Shown here one piece after another: positions 23,658-35,021 of a stretch of DNA of 64,000 nt. The stretch comes from Bettongia penicillata ogilbyi (lineage: Eukaryota > Chordata > Mammalia > Diprotodontia > Potoroidae). The number at the start of each line of letters is the position of its first letter. The stretch's first letter is position 1. Both the position numbers and the translations under genes were made by a program. The stretch covers positions 1,590,771 through 1,654,770 of the forward strand of contig JAJHZJ010000061.1 in the NCBI GenBank assembly GCA_023548195.1. Direction: 5' to 3'. The notes beneath the pieces are model-generated. The model was not told the DNA's origin and made no database searches. It was given only the letters and a program-made list of their open reading frames with translations.

Positions 23658-23970
23658 CGTATGTTCGTCCTTTGTTGCTGAAGAAGACCATGCCATCAGA
23701 AAAATAATGACGTGACCTGCACTTGACTTTGTTTTGAATGAGGGAGGGCTGTGCAGGTCACCAGCCTCAATTCTCCTCCAGAGTCATCTGAATCCAGTGA
23801 CCAGATATTCATCGGGATGACTGAAGATGACCCAGAATGAGGCAATTGGGGTTAAGTGACTTGCCCAAGGTCACATAACTAGTGAGTGTCAAGTGTCTGA
23901 GGTGAGATTTGAACTTGAGTCCTCCTGACTCCTGCACTGATGCTCTATCCACTGCAGCACCTAGCTGCCC
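23658..23970 (-). repeat. Composite marsupial SINE, minus strand, with target-site duplication
   Basis: Full-length antisense copy. It starts with the antisense 3' end ('gtatgttcgtcctttgttgc'), continues through 'gagggagggctgtgcagg' and 'ccagtgaccagatattcatc', and ends with the tRNA head ('ctgcagcacctagctgccc'). It is flanked by 'tgtcttgtggtaa' (23645-23657) and 'tgtcttgtagtaa' (23971-23983), a 13-base duplication with one mismatch. This proves retrotransposition and fixes both edges. Confidence 0.95.
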
Positions 23971-24009
23971 TGTCTTGTAGTAATAGCTACTTCATCAATA
24001 TCAAGGAGG

Positions 24010-24200
24010 TTAACAGCATGGTACAATGGAAATTGTGTTTCATTTGGAGTCAAAAAATCTGAGTTCAGATATTTGCTCTGATCTTAGAATCTGTGTGAGT
24101 GTTGGTAATTTTAATTAACTTCCCTGTTCCTCAGTTTATTCACCTGGAAAGTGAGAGGAATGGACTACATGATATTCTGAAGTCCCTTGTAGCACCAAAT
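24010..24200 (+). repeat. MIR-like SINE, sense
   Basis: Shows 'catttggagtcaaaaaatc', 'ctgttcctcagtttattcac' and 'gatattctgaagtccctt', the standard MIR order on the + strand. Confidence 0.65.
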
Positions 24201-24290
24201 CAGTGATCTCTTCAAGAATTCCATTCATGTAATGTTGGCTTCCCTGACAGTGTACATTGTGATGTGTAGTATATTTTATGGAATTGACTT

Positions 24291-24530
24291 GTTGGTTGTG
24301 AGTTGTTTTCAGTTATTTCTGACTTTTGTGACTCCATTTGGAGCTTTTTTGACAAAGATAATGGAATATTTTGCCATTTCCTTCTCCAGCTCATTTTGCA
24401 GATGAGGAACCTGAGGATTAAGTGATTTGCCCATGGTCAAATAGCTATTGTCTGAGGTCAGATTTGAACTCAGGAAGATGAGTCTTCCTGATTTCAGGCC
24501 CAACACTCTGTCTACTGTGCCCTCCTTTCC
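24291..24530 (-). repeat. tRNA-derived marsupial SINE, minus strand
   Basis: Antisense copy: tail 'gagttgttttcagttatttc', core 'ccatttccttctccagctc' and 'ctcaggaagatgagtcttcc', and head 'ctgtctactgtgccctcc'. Confidence 0.85.
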
Positions 24531-24807
24531 ATCCAAATTGGCTACTAAATGAATTTCTGTAAAATGAATCCTATCATCCTATTGTCTTTGATCACATATA
24601 TTTTTTTATAGAAATTTCCAGTGGTTTCAGTTGAAAATTTCTTTATTGAAAATATAATGATGGCAAAATTCCCCATGCTGTGCTGGATCTTAGAGTACTG
24701 TGAAGGATTTTTATCTGAATTCTTTAACTTTGAGAGATTGCCCTTAGCCTTTTAACTTCTTCCTTGTTTAAACATGCCAGAGGAAACAAGGTGAAAATCT
24801 GTGTTTA

Positions 24808-24834
24808 TGTGTGTGTGTGTGTGTGTGTGCGTGT
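24808..24834 (+). repeat. (GT)n microsatellite
   Basis: Eleven TG units followed by one GC interruption and two further GT units. Confidence 0.95.
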
Positions 24835-25837
24835 TTTATATGAAATCATATGCTGTATACTGAGGCAAGGCATTGGGAGTGACTAGGAAGGGAGACCTGG
24901 AAATACCTCTTGTAGGATTTGAGCTGAGCCTTGAAGGAGGCCAGGGAAGTCAGTAGGTGGAGATGAGGTGAAGAGCATTTCAGTCATGGAGTTGTCATTT
25001 GTCCTTCATTCTCAGAATGGACCATGACATCCAGCCTCTGCAAAGGCGTGGAGTTGGGAGATAAAGTTATATGCAAGGCAAGCACAGCTGTATCATAGAG
25101 TATACAGAAGAAAGAAAAAGTGTAAGAAAACTGGAAAAGTGGGAAAGGACCAGGTTATCAAGGGTTTTAAAAGCCAAAGGAGATTTTTACATTTGGCTCT
25201 GGGGTAGACAATACAATTTGAGTAGGAAGCGATATAATCAGAGCTATGCCTAAGGAAAATCATTTTGGCAGTTGAGTGAAGAATAGATTAGAGTGCGGAG
25301 AGACAGGGAGAACATGGTGGGCTAGACATCATTTAGAAGTTTATTGCAGTGGTCCAAGTGTGAGGTGAGGAGAACCTGCACCAGAGTGGGGATTGTGTAA
25401 GTGGCTAAAGGATGTGTATAGGAGACATTATGAAGGTGGAAACGGCAACACTTGGCCGTTGATTAGATGTGTTGTTTGAGTGACAAGAAGGAGTTGGAGA
25501 CGACCCTGAGAGGATTGACCCTATGTAACTGGGAGAATGGTGGTGCTCTCAACAGCAATAGAAAATTTGGATAGAGAGAGAGGTTTTTTTTCTTTCCTTC
25601 CTTTTTTTTTCTCTTTTGGAGGGGGTGGGAATGGTAAAATAATAAGCTCTTGTTTGACATGTTGAGCTTAAAATGTCTTTGGCACATCCAGTTTGAGATA
25701 CCCAAAAAGGCAATTGGTTATAAGGGACTGGGCTCAGGAGAGAAGTTAGGGTTAGATGTATAAATCTGGAAATCTTCTGCAACGAGATAATTGAATTCAT
25801 GGGAGCTGATGAGATCACTAAACCAGATAGTTTAGAG

Positions 25838-26037
25838 CAGAGTCAGCAAGTTATAGACCAAGGGCCAATTGGCCTGCTTCCTGTTTTTATATGGTCCATG
25901 AGTTAAGAATGGTTTTCACATTTTAAAATAAAGTTTTATTGTTTTTTAAAATGAAAAAATAATTCTTAGCTCTTTGACCATACAAAATTGGGCAGTGACC
26001 TGAATTTGGCTTGTAGGCCATATTTCTCTGACCCCTG
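25838..26037 (+). mobile_element. Non-autonomous hAT (Charlie-type) transposon remnant
   Basis: About 200 bases starting 'cagagtcagcaagttataga' and ending 'ccatatttctctgacccctg'. The ends are imperfect inverted repeats (CAGAGTCAG at the left, reverse complement CAGGGGTCAG at the right). The internal 'aaataaagttttattg' and the 'ggcctgc...cctgtttt' beginning resemble mammalian Charlie-type MER elements. The flanking 8-mers (gtttagag / gtatctaa) match at only half the positions, so the target-site duplication is eroded or the right edge is off. Confidence 0.75.
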
Positions 26038-26235
26038 GTATCTAACATTTTTTATGTCGTAAAAATTATGTCTTTTGGACATTTGTCTTATATCCTTATG
26101 TCTTTTGGAAATCTTAGCGAAATCTGTGGACTCCTTCAAAATAATGTTTTTAAGTGCATAAAGTAGAATATATGGCCTCGTAAAGAAATTCAATTATATT
26201 AAAGTACACTTCTAAAAATATAAAGTAAAACAAGG
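26038..26235 (+). mobile_element. Second DNA-transposon-like remnant
   Basis: Contains 'ggactccttcaaaataatg', 'tttttaagtgcataaagtag' and 'aattatattaaagtacac', a composition shared with 39535-39745. It abuts the hAT remnant. I assign it to a mammalian DNA-transposon MER family by resemblance only. Confidence 0.5.
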
Positions 26236-26629
26236 TCGTGGTACTCCAGTTTTCTTAAACTCCTGGATAGAACTATGGGAGATATCTGCATTTGGCAGGT
26301 ATAGTTGGTGGTCATTTTTGTCTGTTTTGGATCTAGTAAAGAGATTGAGAAAGAGTAGTTAGACAAGTAGGAGAAGAAGAGGGAGGTGTGCAGTGTCATA
26401 AAAACTTAGAATCCAGAAGAAGAAACTGATTGATAATTTCAAGTACTGCAAAATAGGTCCGGTAGTTTGAAGGTGAAGAAAAGGTCATTTTAAATGTGAC
26501 AATTAAGAGGTCACCGGTAACTTTGGAGAGAACAGTTTCAGTTGTATGATTAGGTTATAATCCAGACTATAAAGGGCCCAGAAGTAAGACAGGAGGAAGT
26601 ATGAGGAAAGGGGGTTCAGAAAATTATAG

Positions 26630-26810
26630 ATTTAGAAGAGAAAGGAACCTAATGGTCCAACCCTCTAATTTTACAGATGAACAGTAATATCTTGAAATAT
26701 TGTTATTTGTACAATATCTTATAGGTATTAAGTAACAGAGGTAGGATCTGAACCCAGGTCTTCTGCTTTTAAACCCAGTGTTCTCACCATTGTACCACAC
26801 TGCCTTTTGT
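26630..26810 (-). repeat. MIR-like SINE, minus strand
   Basis: The text 'aaccctctaattttacagat', 'gaggtaggatctgaaccc' and 'ctcaccattgtaccacactg' is an antisense MIR with a well-preserved head. Confidence 0.75.
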
Positions 26811-26999
26811 TTGAAGCATGTTAACTTTTGATATGTCTGTGGATATGTCCAGTAGGTCACCTTAGGATGCCAGAGGGAAGACTGACTATGTCTACTAGTG
26901 GGATCTTGATAGCATCTAGTCTCTTCTCCATGCATCAGCTCTTCCTTCTTCATGAAAGTAGCAGTGACCATAAATGATCTCACCAACCATCTTTGTAGC

Positions 27000-27990
27000 A
27001 TGAAAAGTGTTAAAAGTGAACCTCAGATCAAGTGGAGGAAAGCAGAGACATTATTTGAGAGCCTCAAATTAATCTTCTGAGTCAAGACAATTGCTGTTAA
27101 TCTTCCCACCCCTGGCCAGACTTTCTAGTGAATAAGGAAAATTAATCAATAACTCTCGACTGTTTTTTTATATGGCTTTGGCGACTGGCTGATAAGAAGT
27201 TTCGGAGTGAAAGGCATTTGCCTGGCTAATTATTCACAATTCCCCAAGTCTAGCAGTTGAAGGAGTGTAATGACATTACAGTGACATATATTGCAACAGA
27301 CTTTTTAGATTACTTTTAAGGCTTTTGAACCTAAAGTGACTAGAAGGACACTTTTAAAATGAAATTGGACTTTCAAAATCTTTTTTTTTATGTCTGTGCC
27401 ATTTTTTAAAGCATGTTTTCCATAGTAGTAAATTAGATAGGATTATCTTTGTATAGCTTGAAGAAAATGCTTTGTACATTGGGCAGTAAAATGATGTGAG
27501 ATGCATGATTTGGGATTATCCAGTGTTAGCAAGAGAAGTAAGGAAGTATTAAGAGAGTATCTAGCAGTATATTATGCTTAGCACAATGCCTGGCACATGA
27601 CAGACACACTTAATAACTGTTTTTTGACTAACTGATTTAATGACTTTAAAGTTGCCAGTCTCAGGTCAACCCTACTCCTAGAATACGGAAAGAATTTTCA
27701 GACATGCTTGCTGGGCTCTTTTCAGTGCTTCTAGAAAGACTGGAAAATATGGCAGGGACTGAAGTACTGGAGGTGAGGAAAAGAATCTGATACCATCTCA
27801 GGTTTTGTTAATAGAGGTTTTAGTGCCCCAAACGAGGGAGCTAATAGTACTGATTTACTCTGCTTTGGTCAGATCATACCGGAATCATATTTTGTTCAGT
27901 TATAGAAACATAGATTTTTTTTAAAAAAAAAGATAATTTTTTTAGAAAAACTTGTTTTTTCTTTCTTTTTTTTAAAGAAAAAACTGAGAT
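27000..27990. other. Largely repeat-free intronic block; possible conserved element at ~27050-27340
   Basis: The first 350 bases are unique-looking, with 'ctggctaattattcacaatt' (a TAATTA core) near 27222. From 27360 the text becomes AT-rich with T- and A-runs (27915-28000). A short L2-like tail ('gcacaatgcctggcacatga') occurs near 27580. Confidence 0.35.
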
Positions 27991-27999
27991 TTTTTTTTA

Positions 28000-28190
28000 G
28001 TTCATTTTAGAACTGGAAGGGGCCTTAGAACCCTTTAGTGCCCTCATTCTACAGATGAGGAAACTGAGGTACAGAGAAGTCATGTGACTGACCCAAGGTC
28101 CCACAAACAACTCATAAGTGTCTGAGATAGAATTTAAACCCATGTCTTTCTGACTCCATGTCCAGCATCCTCGACCATTTTCACCATCAT
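28000..28190 (-). repeat. MIR-like SINE, minus strand
   Basis: Clear antisense MIR: 'ctacagatgaggaaactgag', 'gtcatgtgactgacccaagg' and 'tgtctttctgactccatg'. Confidence 0.8.
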
Positions 28191-28199
28191 ATTTTAAGA

Positions 28200-29105
28200 C
28201 GGACATTGATAAACCTCTTCTCCAGTTCAGTGAAGATGGTGAGAAGATTAAAGAATATGTTATGTCAGGGTTAGTTGAAACAGACTGAGATTGTTGGCTT
28301 TCAGTGTTGAGAAGACATATACAAAGATGGTTAGCTTCTAGTAGGGTTGTCACATATGGAGCAGGGGTTGCACTTGTGTGTTCTACTTGACCTCAGAGGT
28401 CAGAAATAGGAGAAATGAGGGGAAGTTCTAGAAAGACAGATTTTGGCTTAAAGTAAGGAAATACAGCCAATGATTAGACCTTTCCAAAAATGGACCAGTA
28501 TCCCTCAAAAGGTAGTGAGTTCCCTGATAATGGAGGCTCCAAAGAAGGGTATCTGTTCCTCAAATGGGAATGCAATGGAAGGGATTGAGCTATCAGTTGG
28601 AAAAGATGATCCCTTAGGTTTTTTTTTCCAATTCTGAGATGCTTTTATATTCTTTTTCTTTAAGAAAGGCTGACTCTTGTGTATTCTTTTGTCACACTGT
28701 CCCACTGTGGATACTTATTTGGTGGTTGGTATGTAGCTTTAGTGTGCTTGGAAGTTCACTGTAAGTTATGACTCTTGTTAGGAGTTTTGGTATCACTAAT
28801 ACCTGGAAAAAATAATTCTTTTTTTTCCAATTAATAACTTGGTACAGTCATGGATGAATACCATTCTAAACTTATGCAAGAAAAAATGTTTTTTTTCAAA
28901 ATGTCTGAAAAAATAGACTTAACAGTGTGTCTATATAATCTATATATTAACAGTTATTAATACCAGAAAGTTTGAGCTTTAATATATTGGTGGAAAATCA
29001 GTCATCAGATCTCTTTTGATAATATCTTTAAGTGACTCTCATTGAGTTCTGGACCTCTGATTTGATTGGCATAGGGAACTCTTGATGAGGAAAGTCCTTC
29101 TACCA
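28200..29105. other. Intronic stretch with no firm assignment
   Basis: AT-rich with homopolymer T/A runs near 28620 and 28800-28890. A weak antisense LINE flavour is present at 28240-28600 ('gggattgagctatcagttgg'), but nothing can be named. Confidence 0.3.
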
Positions 29106-29109
29106 ATGG

Positions 29110-29285
29110 ACAAAGGGACCTTCTCTGTAATCTATAATCTTAGAGAATTGCCAAAGCACTGAGAGATTAAGTGATTTGCCCAGGTCCATACAGCCAATAT
29201 GTGTTAGAGGCAAAGCTTGAACCTGAGGTCTTTCTGACTGTAGGGTTGACTCTGTAAACTATGCCATGATGCCTCTCAGAGTTCT
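29110..29285 (-). repeat. MIR-like SINE, minus strand
   Basis: Shows 'agtgatttgcccaggtcc', 'gcaaagcttgaacctgaggt' and 'actatgccatgatgcctc' in antisense MIR order. Confidence 0.75.
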
Positions 29286-29489
29286 AGACAGCCTGAGAAT
29301 TTGCTCTCCTGGGCTGTCCTGGTCAAGAGCATGTCTTATGATATTCATTTGTGAGGTTGAAATAGCATTTGTATATTTGTCTTATGTCTTACAGTAAAGT
29401 GTAAGCTACCTAAGGGAAGGGGGACTATGTCTTATTCATTTTCATGTGTCACAGTATCTAATAGTTTTTGCATGATAATTTCCCAATAA

Positions 29490-29830
29490 AGCCAATAGTC
29501 AATCAGTCAAGCATTTATTGAGGACTTACTATGTGGCAGGCACTGCGGCAGGTTGCTGGAGATATAAAGAAAGGTAAGGTCTCTGCCCTCAGGGGTCTTA
29601 CATTTTAATGGGGGAGATGTAAATAATTGTGTAGATATCTACATATTTTCATAATTATTAGAGCAGGATGGGACCTTAGAAATAATCTAATCTCTTTCAC
29701 TTTCATTGAGGGAACTGAAGCCAAGCTAGCTTAAGTTATTTGTCAAACATCGTGACTTGTGAACTCAGGTGGATACTGGAGCACCCCAGGTTGTTTTCTG
29801 ACTCCAGTTCCCATGTTTTGTTAGTCAGTC
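29490..29830 (-). repeat. L2 tail then MIR, both antisense
   Basis: The L2 tail at ~29500-29630 reads 'caagcatttattgaggactt', 'tgtggcaggcactgcgg' and 'ggtcttacattttaatggg'. An antisense MIR (~29655-29830) follows ('tcattgagggaactgaagc'). Confidence 0.7.
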
Positions 29831-29834
29831 AACA

Positions 29835-30930
29835 AGAATTTACTTAAGTGATGGGCACTGTATAAAGCACTTTTTCCACTAAATTATGCTACCACTACTA
29901 GATTTGAAGTGGCAGATAAGAGATGTTTTAAGTTAAAGGACTATAAGTGACCATCTCTATGGTCTATATGGAAAATGCTAAACCAAATCATCCTAGAAAA
30001 ATGAAGATTAGTAGGCTATTCCAGGTTTCCAGAATGGAAAACACATTTATATGACCATTGCCAAGATGATAGAATGGAACTATTGATTCCTTTGAATGAC
30101 ACCAGAAAGGAAAGTAATAAAAACAATGGAGAAATTCAACAAAAGAATGTAAGCCTCCCTCTTTTTTTTGAAGGGAGAGAATATGACAGAATCTCAAAGA
30201 TGTAAAGGATTGTAGAGGCTATCTTTTCCAAGTAATATAATACATAACAAAGGACAAAAAATAAGTAGCTAAGAATACCATGCAGTATTCGGATGATTCA
30301 GAGATGTGCCTGAGAGCCTGAGTATGGCACCTGTTACATGGCTGTGAGACTTAGACTTGTCATCGATATAAATTTTCATTTTTTGAGCAATTTCATTAAC
30401 ACTATCTTTATGCCAGAATTAACATCAGGGGGTGAAATAGGATGATCGGCGACGATATTCTGGAAAGTAGCCAATTCATTAGCATAGCATTTGTGCTCAC
30501 TGCAATTCAGCTCCCTTGGGCTGACTATATATGGAAAATGGATGATGGCTGGATATGGAATTAGCTCCTGTACAGTGAACAAAAATGCTGTCCCTCGAAG
30601 AACAGGCTGAAAACCTTTGTAGGAGCTTATGAAAGTAAAACTGAAGGAAGTACAGTGGGGATATTGGTCCTTCTTGGAAGATCAATTGATGGTTCCATCA
30701 GAGGAATTTTCTTACGATGATGCCTTGGCCTGTTAGGCTTGATGTGGGAAGAGTAGATTAATTTATCTAATAAGTGGATAGTCTGCAAGTGTATGCGCTG
30801 TGAAAGGGCTTTGGTTTTTGGGAGCACTCTCATACCCATGCATAGCCAAAACAACACTAGCATGATCTGAGGATAGCAAGCATACTTATCTCATATGTAC
30901 TTTTGTTGACATTTCATAAGAGTTCTAATG
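29835..30930. other. Intronic stretch with no recognised feature
   Basis: No family recognised. Short open frames on the minus strand (e.g. 30627-30863, 30376-30582) have no recognisable domain and no start context or conservation evidence, so they are not called. Confidence 0.4.
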
Positions 30931-30934
30931 ACCT

Positions 30935-31385
30935 TTGTGTACTCCTTTTAAAAATAACCTTATTGCAACCTTTTTTAAACATGATATTTTTCTTTAGTTT
31001 CAATTCCAAACATTGAACCCTCCTGTATGACAGGGGGAAAACAAACAAAAAAAAAACAACCGATAAAGTGATCGTGGTTAACAATGTATTGGACATTCTG
31101 GCCCCTCTAGACTCCCACCTTTACTGAGAGAAGGGAGGATTGTGTCATTATCTGTTCTCCAAGACTAAAATTAATCATCCCAATTACCCAGAGTTCAACA
31201 TTTTTAAGCTTTCTTTTTATTTACATTATTGTAGTCTTTTTGTATATTATTCCCTGGTTCTACTTTCCTCACTCTGTATCAGTTCATATAAATCCATATT
31301 TCTCTTAATTTCCCGTACTGCTTTATAATATTCCATTATATTCATTTATGGATCACTTTGTTCAGGTATTCCCTACTTAGTGATT
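30935..31385 (-). mobile_element. L1 3' end, antisense
   Basis: The + strand shows reversed marsupial L1 3' text: 'ctgtatcagttcatataaat' and 'ataatattccattatattca', then 'gatcactttgttcaggtatt'. In other copies the matching text covers 'aacaagttgtggtat'-like sequence near the ORF2 end. An A-rich/CA-rich insert lies at 31030-31060. Confidence 0.75.
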
Positions 31386-31439
31386 TTCTGTAGAACTGAG
31401 GTCTGTGCTAAAGAAAAATGGTTGTAGATTTGTCCTTAT

Positions 31440-31800
31440 TGTCTGACCACGTATTCTGTCCTCAAGAGAGTGAAATTGACTCACATAAATCTCTCTCCAT
31501 TCCTCATACACAACCCTCCATCTCCTGACTTGGAGTTTTCACTAGCCGCCCTCCATTCCTGGATCATTTGCCCTCCTTGTCTCTGTCTCCTGGCTTCCTT
31601 CAAGTTAAAGTCCCACCTTCTACAAGAAATCATTCCCAGTCCTCCTTAACCTCTGTGCCTTCTTCTGGACACTCCCCAATTTGTCTTGTATACAGCCGGG
31701 TGTTTTCATATAGTCTCCCCATTAGACCGAGGGATCCTTGAGAACAGGGACTTTTTGCCCTTCCTGTTATCCTCAATGCATTATTATGATCTGTTATGTC
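31440..31800 (+). mobile_element. L2/L3-type LINE 3' end, sense
   Basis: The text 'ctccatctcctgacttgg', 'tcctggcttccttcaagtta', 'aagtcccaccttctacaag', 'ttgtcttgtatacagccgg' and 'ccttgagaacagggactttt' runs in the order of an L2-class 3' region. Confidence 0.75.
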
Positions 31801-31804
31801 TTCT

Positions 31805-32785
31805 TCTTGATAAATTTAGCATTTAAATTTACATTAGGAATTTCTTGTTCCTTTCTTTATGTTTCCTGGCTACTTGGTGACCTAAGACAGTGTTTGATAA
31901 GAATATATACACATTTAGAAAATTTATTGCATTTTGTATCAATTAATTGAACTTTGAGAAAAGAACGAGTCTCTGGAGATAATTTACTATTGCCTGTGCA
32001 ATCTTTTGAGTTGAAACAAATGTCTTATACGTTATTTTAATATGCATACTTCCCAGGGGCTATAAGTGGTCATGAAAAAATCCAACTCTGAAATCTGCTA
32101 TATAAGCGGAATCAATTTGCATTGTGGTCTTCTGTTGTGCCATATTGAATCAAGAGTTTATGTGAATTTTATTCATACACTTAGGACTTTAAATATTTTA
32201 ATTGCCTTTTAAGATTGAGATTATGTGGTGTTATTTTGTTATTGGAAGGTTTAGCATAATTTCTATGAGTATGATAGGGTAAGAGTTTTCATGTCTCCAA
32301 GGTATAACTTATGGTTTTCAAAAATCTGCTCTGTGGCCCAAAGTACATAAAAATAACTCGACAAGCATAGCTATACCCTCATTTTCTATCCTTATTTTTA
32401 AGGCAGAAGTGGGTACTTCTAACATATTATTAGAAAATATAACTTAATCTTAAGAAATAATGCCTTCATATCTTGAGAGATCAAAGAGTATTTTGTTAGT
32501 TAATAAAATCTTGCTTTTTAGAGGGTCAGAGTAATATTAAAAGCCTGCTTTTAATTATAATATTTTTTTCCTCTGGCTATCCAGAAATATAGCCCATGTC
32601 CATGGAGTTTTAAAAATATTCTAGGCTTGTACATAATTATAGACACTGATTCCTTCCCATAAACATTTTCCAGTGAGGACCTGCAGATTTCTGAGAAAGG
32701 ACATGACCGGTCAGATATGTGGTTTAGGAAGATCAGCAGTGTTATCAAGAAGCAGGAGAAATGATCAAAGTGGCGGGAGAAAATC
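31805..32785. other. Intronic stretch with no recognised feature
   Basis: AT-rich, without SINE or LINE landmarks I can name and without a credible coding frame. Confidence 0.4.
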
Positions 32786-32789
32786 CCTA

Positions 32790-33120
32790 TTTTTCTTTTT
32801 ATTTAAAATAATTTCTTTTTAGTTTTCAACATTCACTTCCGTAAGATTTTGAATTTTAAGTTTTCTCCCCCACCCCTCTTTCCTTCTACCCAAGATGATG
32901 TGCATTCTGATATAGGCTCAGCATATTAAATATATTTTCACATTAGTCACGTTGTAAAGAAGAATTAGAATCAATGGGAGGGACTGCAAGAAAGAAGAAA
33001 CAAAAAAAGGAGAGCAAATAGTTTGCTTCAATCTGCATTTCTGACTCCATATTTCTTTTTCTGGATGTGGATAGCATTTTCCATCACAAGTCTTTTGGAA
33101 TTGTCTTAGAAGATCCCTGT
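32790..33120 (-). mobile_element. L1 3' UTR/ORF2 end, antisense
   Basis: The text 'gatagcattttccatcacaa' and 'gtcttttggaattgtcttag' is the reverse complement of the marsupial L1 3' UTR. It is preceded (on +) by a T-rich region with 'ctcccccacccctctttcc', corresponding to the L1 terminus. Confidence 0.75.
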
Positions 33121-33224
33121 TTTTTCTTACCTTTTTTTAATAATATATAGTTACATATTAGCTGTCTCCATTATAACCTTAATAATCTCCTTTGATGGGC
33201 CATCTACTTCCTCCTATTAAGTAT

Positions 33225-33580
33225 GGGTATTGCCCAGGGCTTTTTACTTGGACTGTTTCTCCTTTCTCTTGACATTTTAACTTTTGGTAAGCTCTCCTGT
33301 TTCCATGGCTGGAATGTTGATGAATCTCAACCTCTGTGCAGAAGATTTCAACTGTAAATTTAGTCCACTGTCTTCCTAAACACTAATTGTCCTTTTCCAG
33401 TTGCTTGTAGGGTATCTCTACCTGTGCTATCTCAAATAAACCTAAGCAGAACTGAATCCATCATTATTCTCTCTCTCCCTCTCCTACTTGCTCACCTCAA
33501 TTTCTCTTATTTCTCTTAATGCATTCATCCTAATCTAGGTAGTAACTTTGATTATTTCCTCCATCTGTTCCCTCCCCCAA
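33225..33580 (+). mobile_element. L2 fragment, sense
   Basis: Contains 'tgcccagggctttttacttg', 'tgtttccatggctggaatg' and 'aagcagaactgaatccatc', the latter matching the KTEL/I-coding stretch of L2. It abuts the tail of an oppositely oriented L2. Confidence 0.6.
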
Positions 33581-33582
33581 CA

Positions 33583-34973
33583 GGTTCAGTCATTGAACAA
33601 ACATTGAGAGCCTTCTATGTGACAGGCAGTGTTCAGAGTGCTAGAGATACAGAGAAAGGTTAGAAAAAATCCAGTTCTCCATCTCAAGTCTCTCACAGTC
33701 CGATGAGGAAGACAACATGTCAGCAACTCTGTATAAACAGGCTATATATAGGACAAACAGGAAATAATCAACAGAAGGAGGGCACTAGAATTCAGAGAGA
33801 AGACTGAATGCTGTTTGTAGAAGGGAGGATTTTACCTGGGACTTGAATGAAACCAGAGAAGCCATGAGGCAGAGATGAGGAAGGCATTCCAGGCATGAGG
33901 GACAACCAGGGCTCTCAGCCAGAGTTGGAAGATGGAGTTTCTGGTTTGAGTAAAAGCAACGAAGCCAATGTCAGTGGATTGAATAGTATGTTAGAGCAAT
34001 GAGATGTAAGAAGCCTGGAAAGTTGTAGGACAGGTTATGAAGGACTTTTCAGAAGATTTTTCATTTGATCCTGGAGGTGATGAGTTTATTAAGAAGATTG
34101 TGAGGGTGACATGGTAAGATCACTTCAACAACTGAATGGTGAATAGACTGGGGAGATTTGAGGCAGGGAGACCATCCAGAAGGTTATTGAAATAGTCAAG
34201 GTCGGAGTTGATAAAGACTTGCCCCAGACTGGTGTCAGTGTCAGAAAAGAGAAGGGAGCATATATGAGAGATGTTCCAAACATCAACAGTTCATGGCAGC
34301 AGATTGGATATGAAGGGTGAGGTGAAGAGATTAAAAAGTTAAGGTTGACACCTAAATTGTGTGTTTGGGAGGATGTTGGTGCCCTTGTTAGCAATAGGGA
34401 AGTTTGGAAGTGGGGATGGTGTGGGGAAAATAAAATGAGATCAGTTTTGGACATACTGGGTTTAAGGTACCTACAGGGTTTCCTGCTCAAGATGTCTAAT
34501 AGGACGCTAGAGACGCAAGGCTTGAGGTCAGCAATTGAGGTTAGGGCTGAATAAATATACTTGAGAATCATCAACAGAAGATCCATGGGAGCTGATGAGA
34601 ATAACAAATGAAATAATATAAAAGGAGAAGAGAAGAAACGCTAGGACAGAGTGCTTTGGGACACTCACAGTTAGTGAGAGAGACCTGGAGGAAGATCTAG
34701 CAAAGGAAAAGGCAAATGAGCATTTAGATAGATAGAAGGAGAAGCAAGAGTGAGTAATGTCCTGAAAAGCTAGAGAAAATAGCATATCAAGGAACGGAGG
34801 GTGATTGATAGTGTCGAAGGGTACAGAGAGATTGAGATGGATGATGATTGAGAAAAGGTCAGTACATCTGACATTTAAGAGATTGTTAGTAACTTTGGAG
34901 GAAGCAGTTTCAGTTGAATGAGTTTGGAAGCAAGACAGAAGAGAGAAAGAGATGAAGGTGGGAGTCAGATTGA

Positions 34974-35021
<48 letters not shown>

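Larger units (their letters stand above)
24850..26620 (-). mobile_element. L2 LINE, antisense, interrupted by DNA transposons
   Basis: Reverse complement of an L2 3' region: 'gtaggatttgagctgagcc', 'aaggaggccagggaagtc', 'gaccaggttatcaagggtt', 'gcagtggtccaagtgtgag' and 'gatgagatcactaaacc'. Two DNA-transposon remnants interrupt it at 25838-26235. L2 text resumes to ~26620 ('aactttggagagaacagttt'). Confidence 0.8.

Noticed and set aside
30627..30863. Minus-strand 78-codon open frame in unassigned DNA
   Set aside because: No domain, no splice or polyadenylation context, and a length within the range expected by chance in AT-rich DNA.
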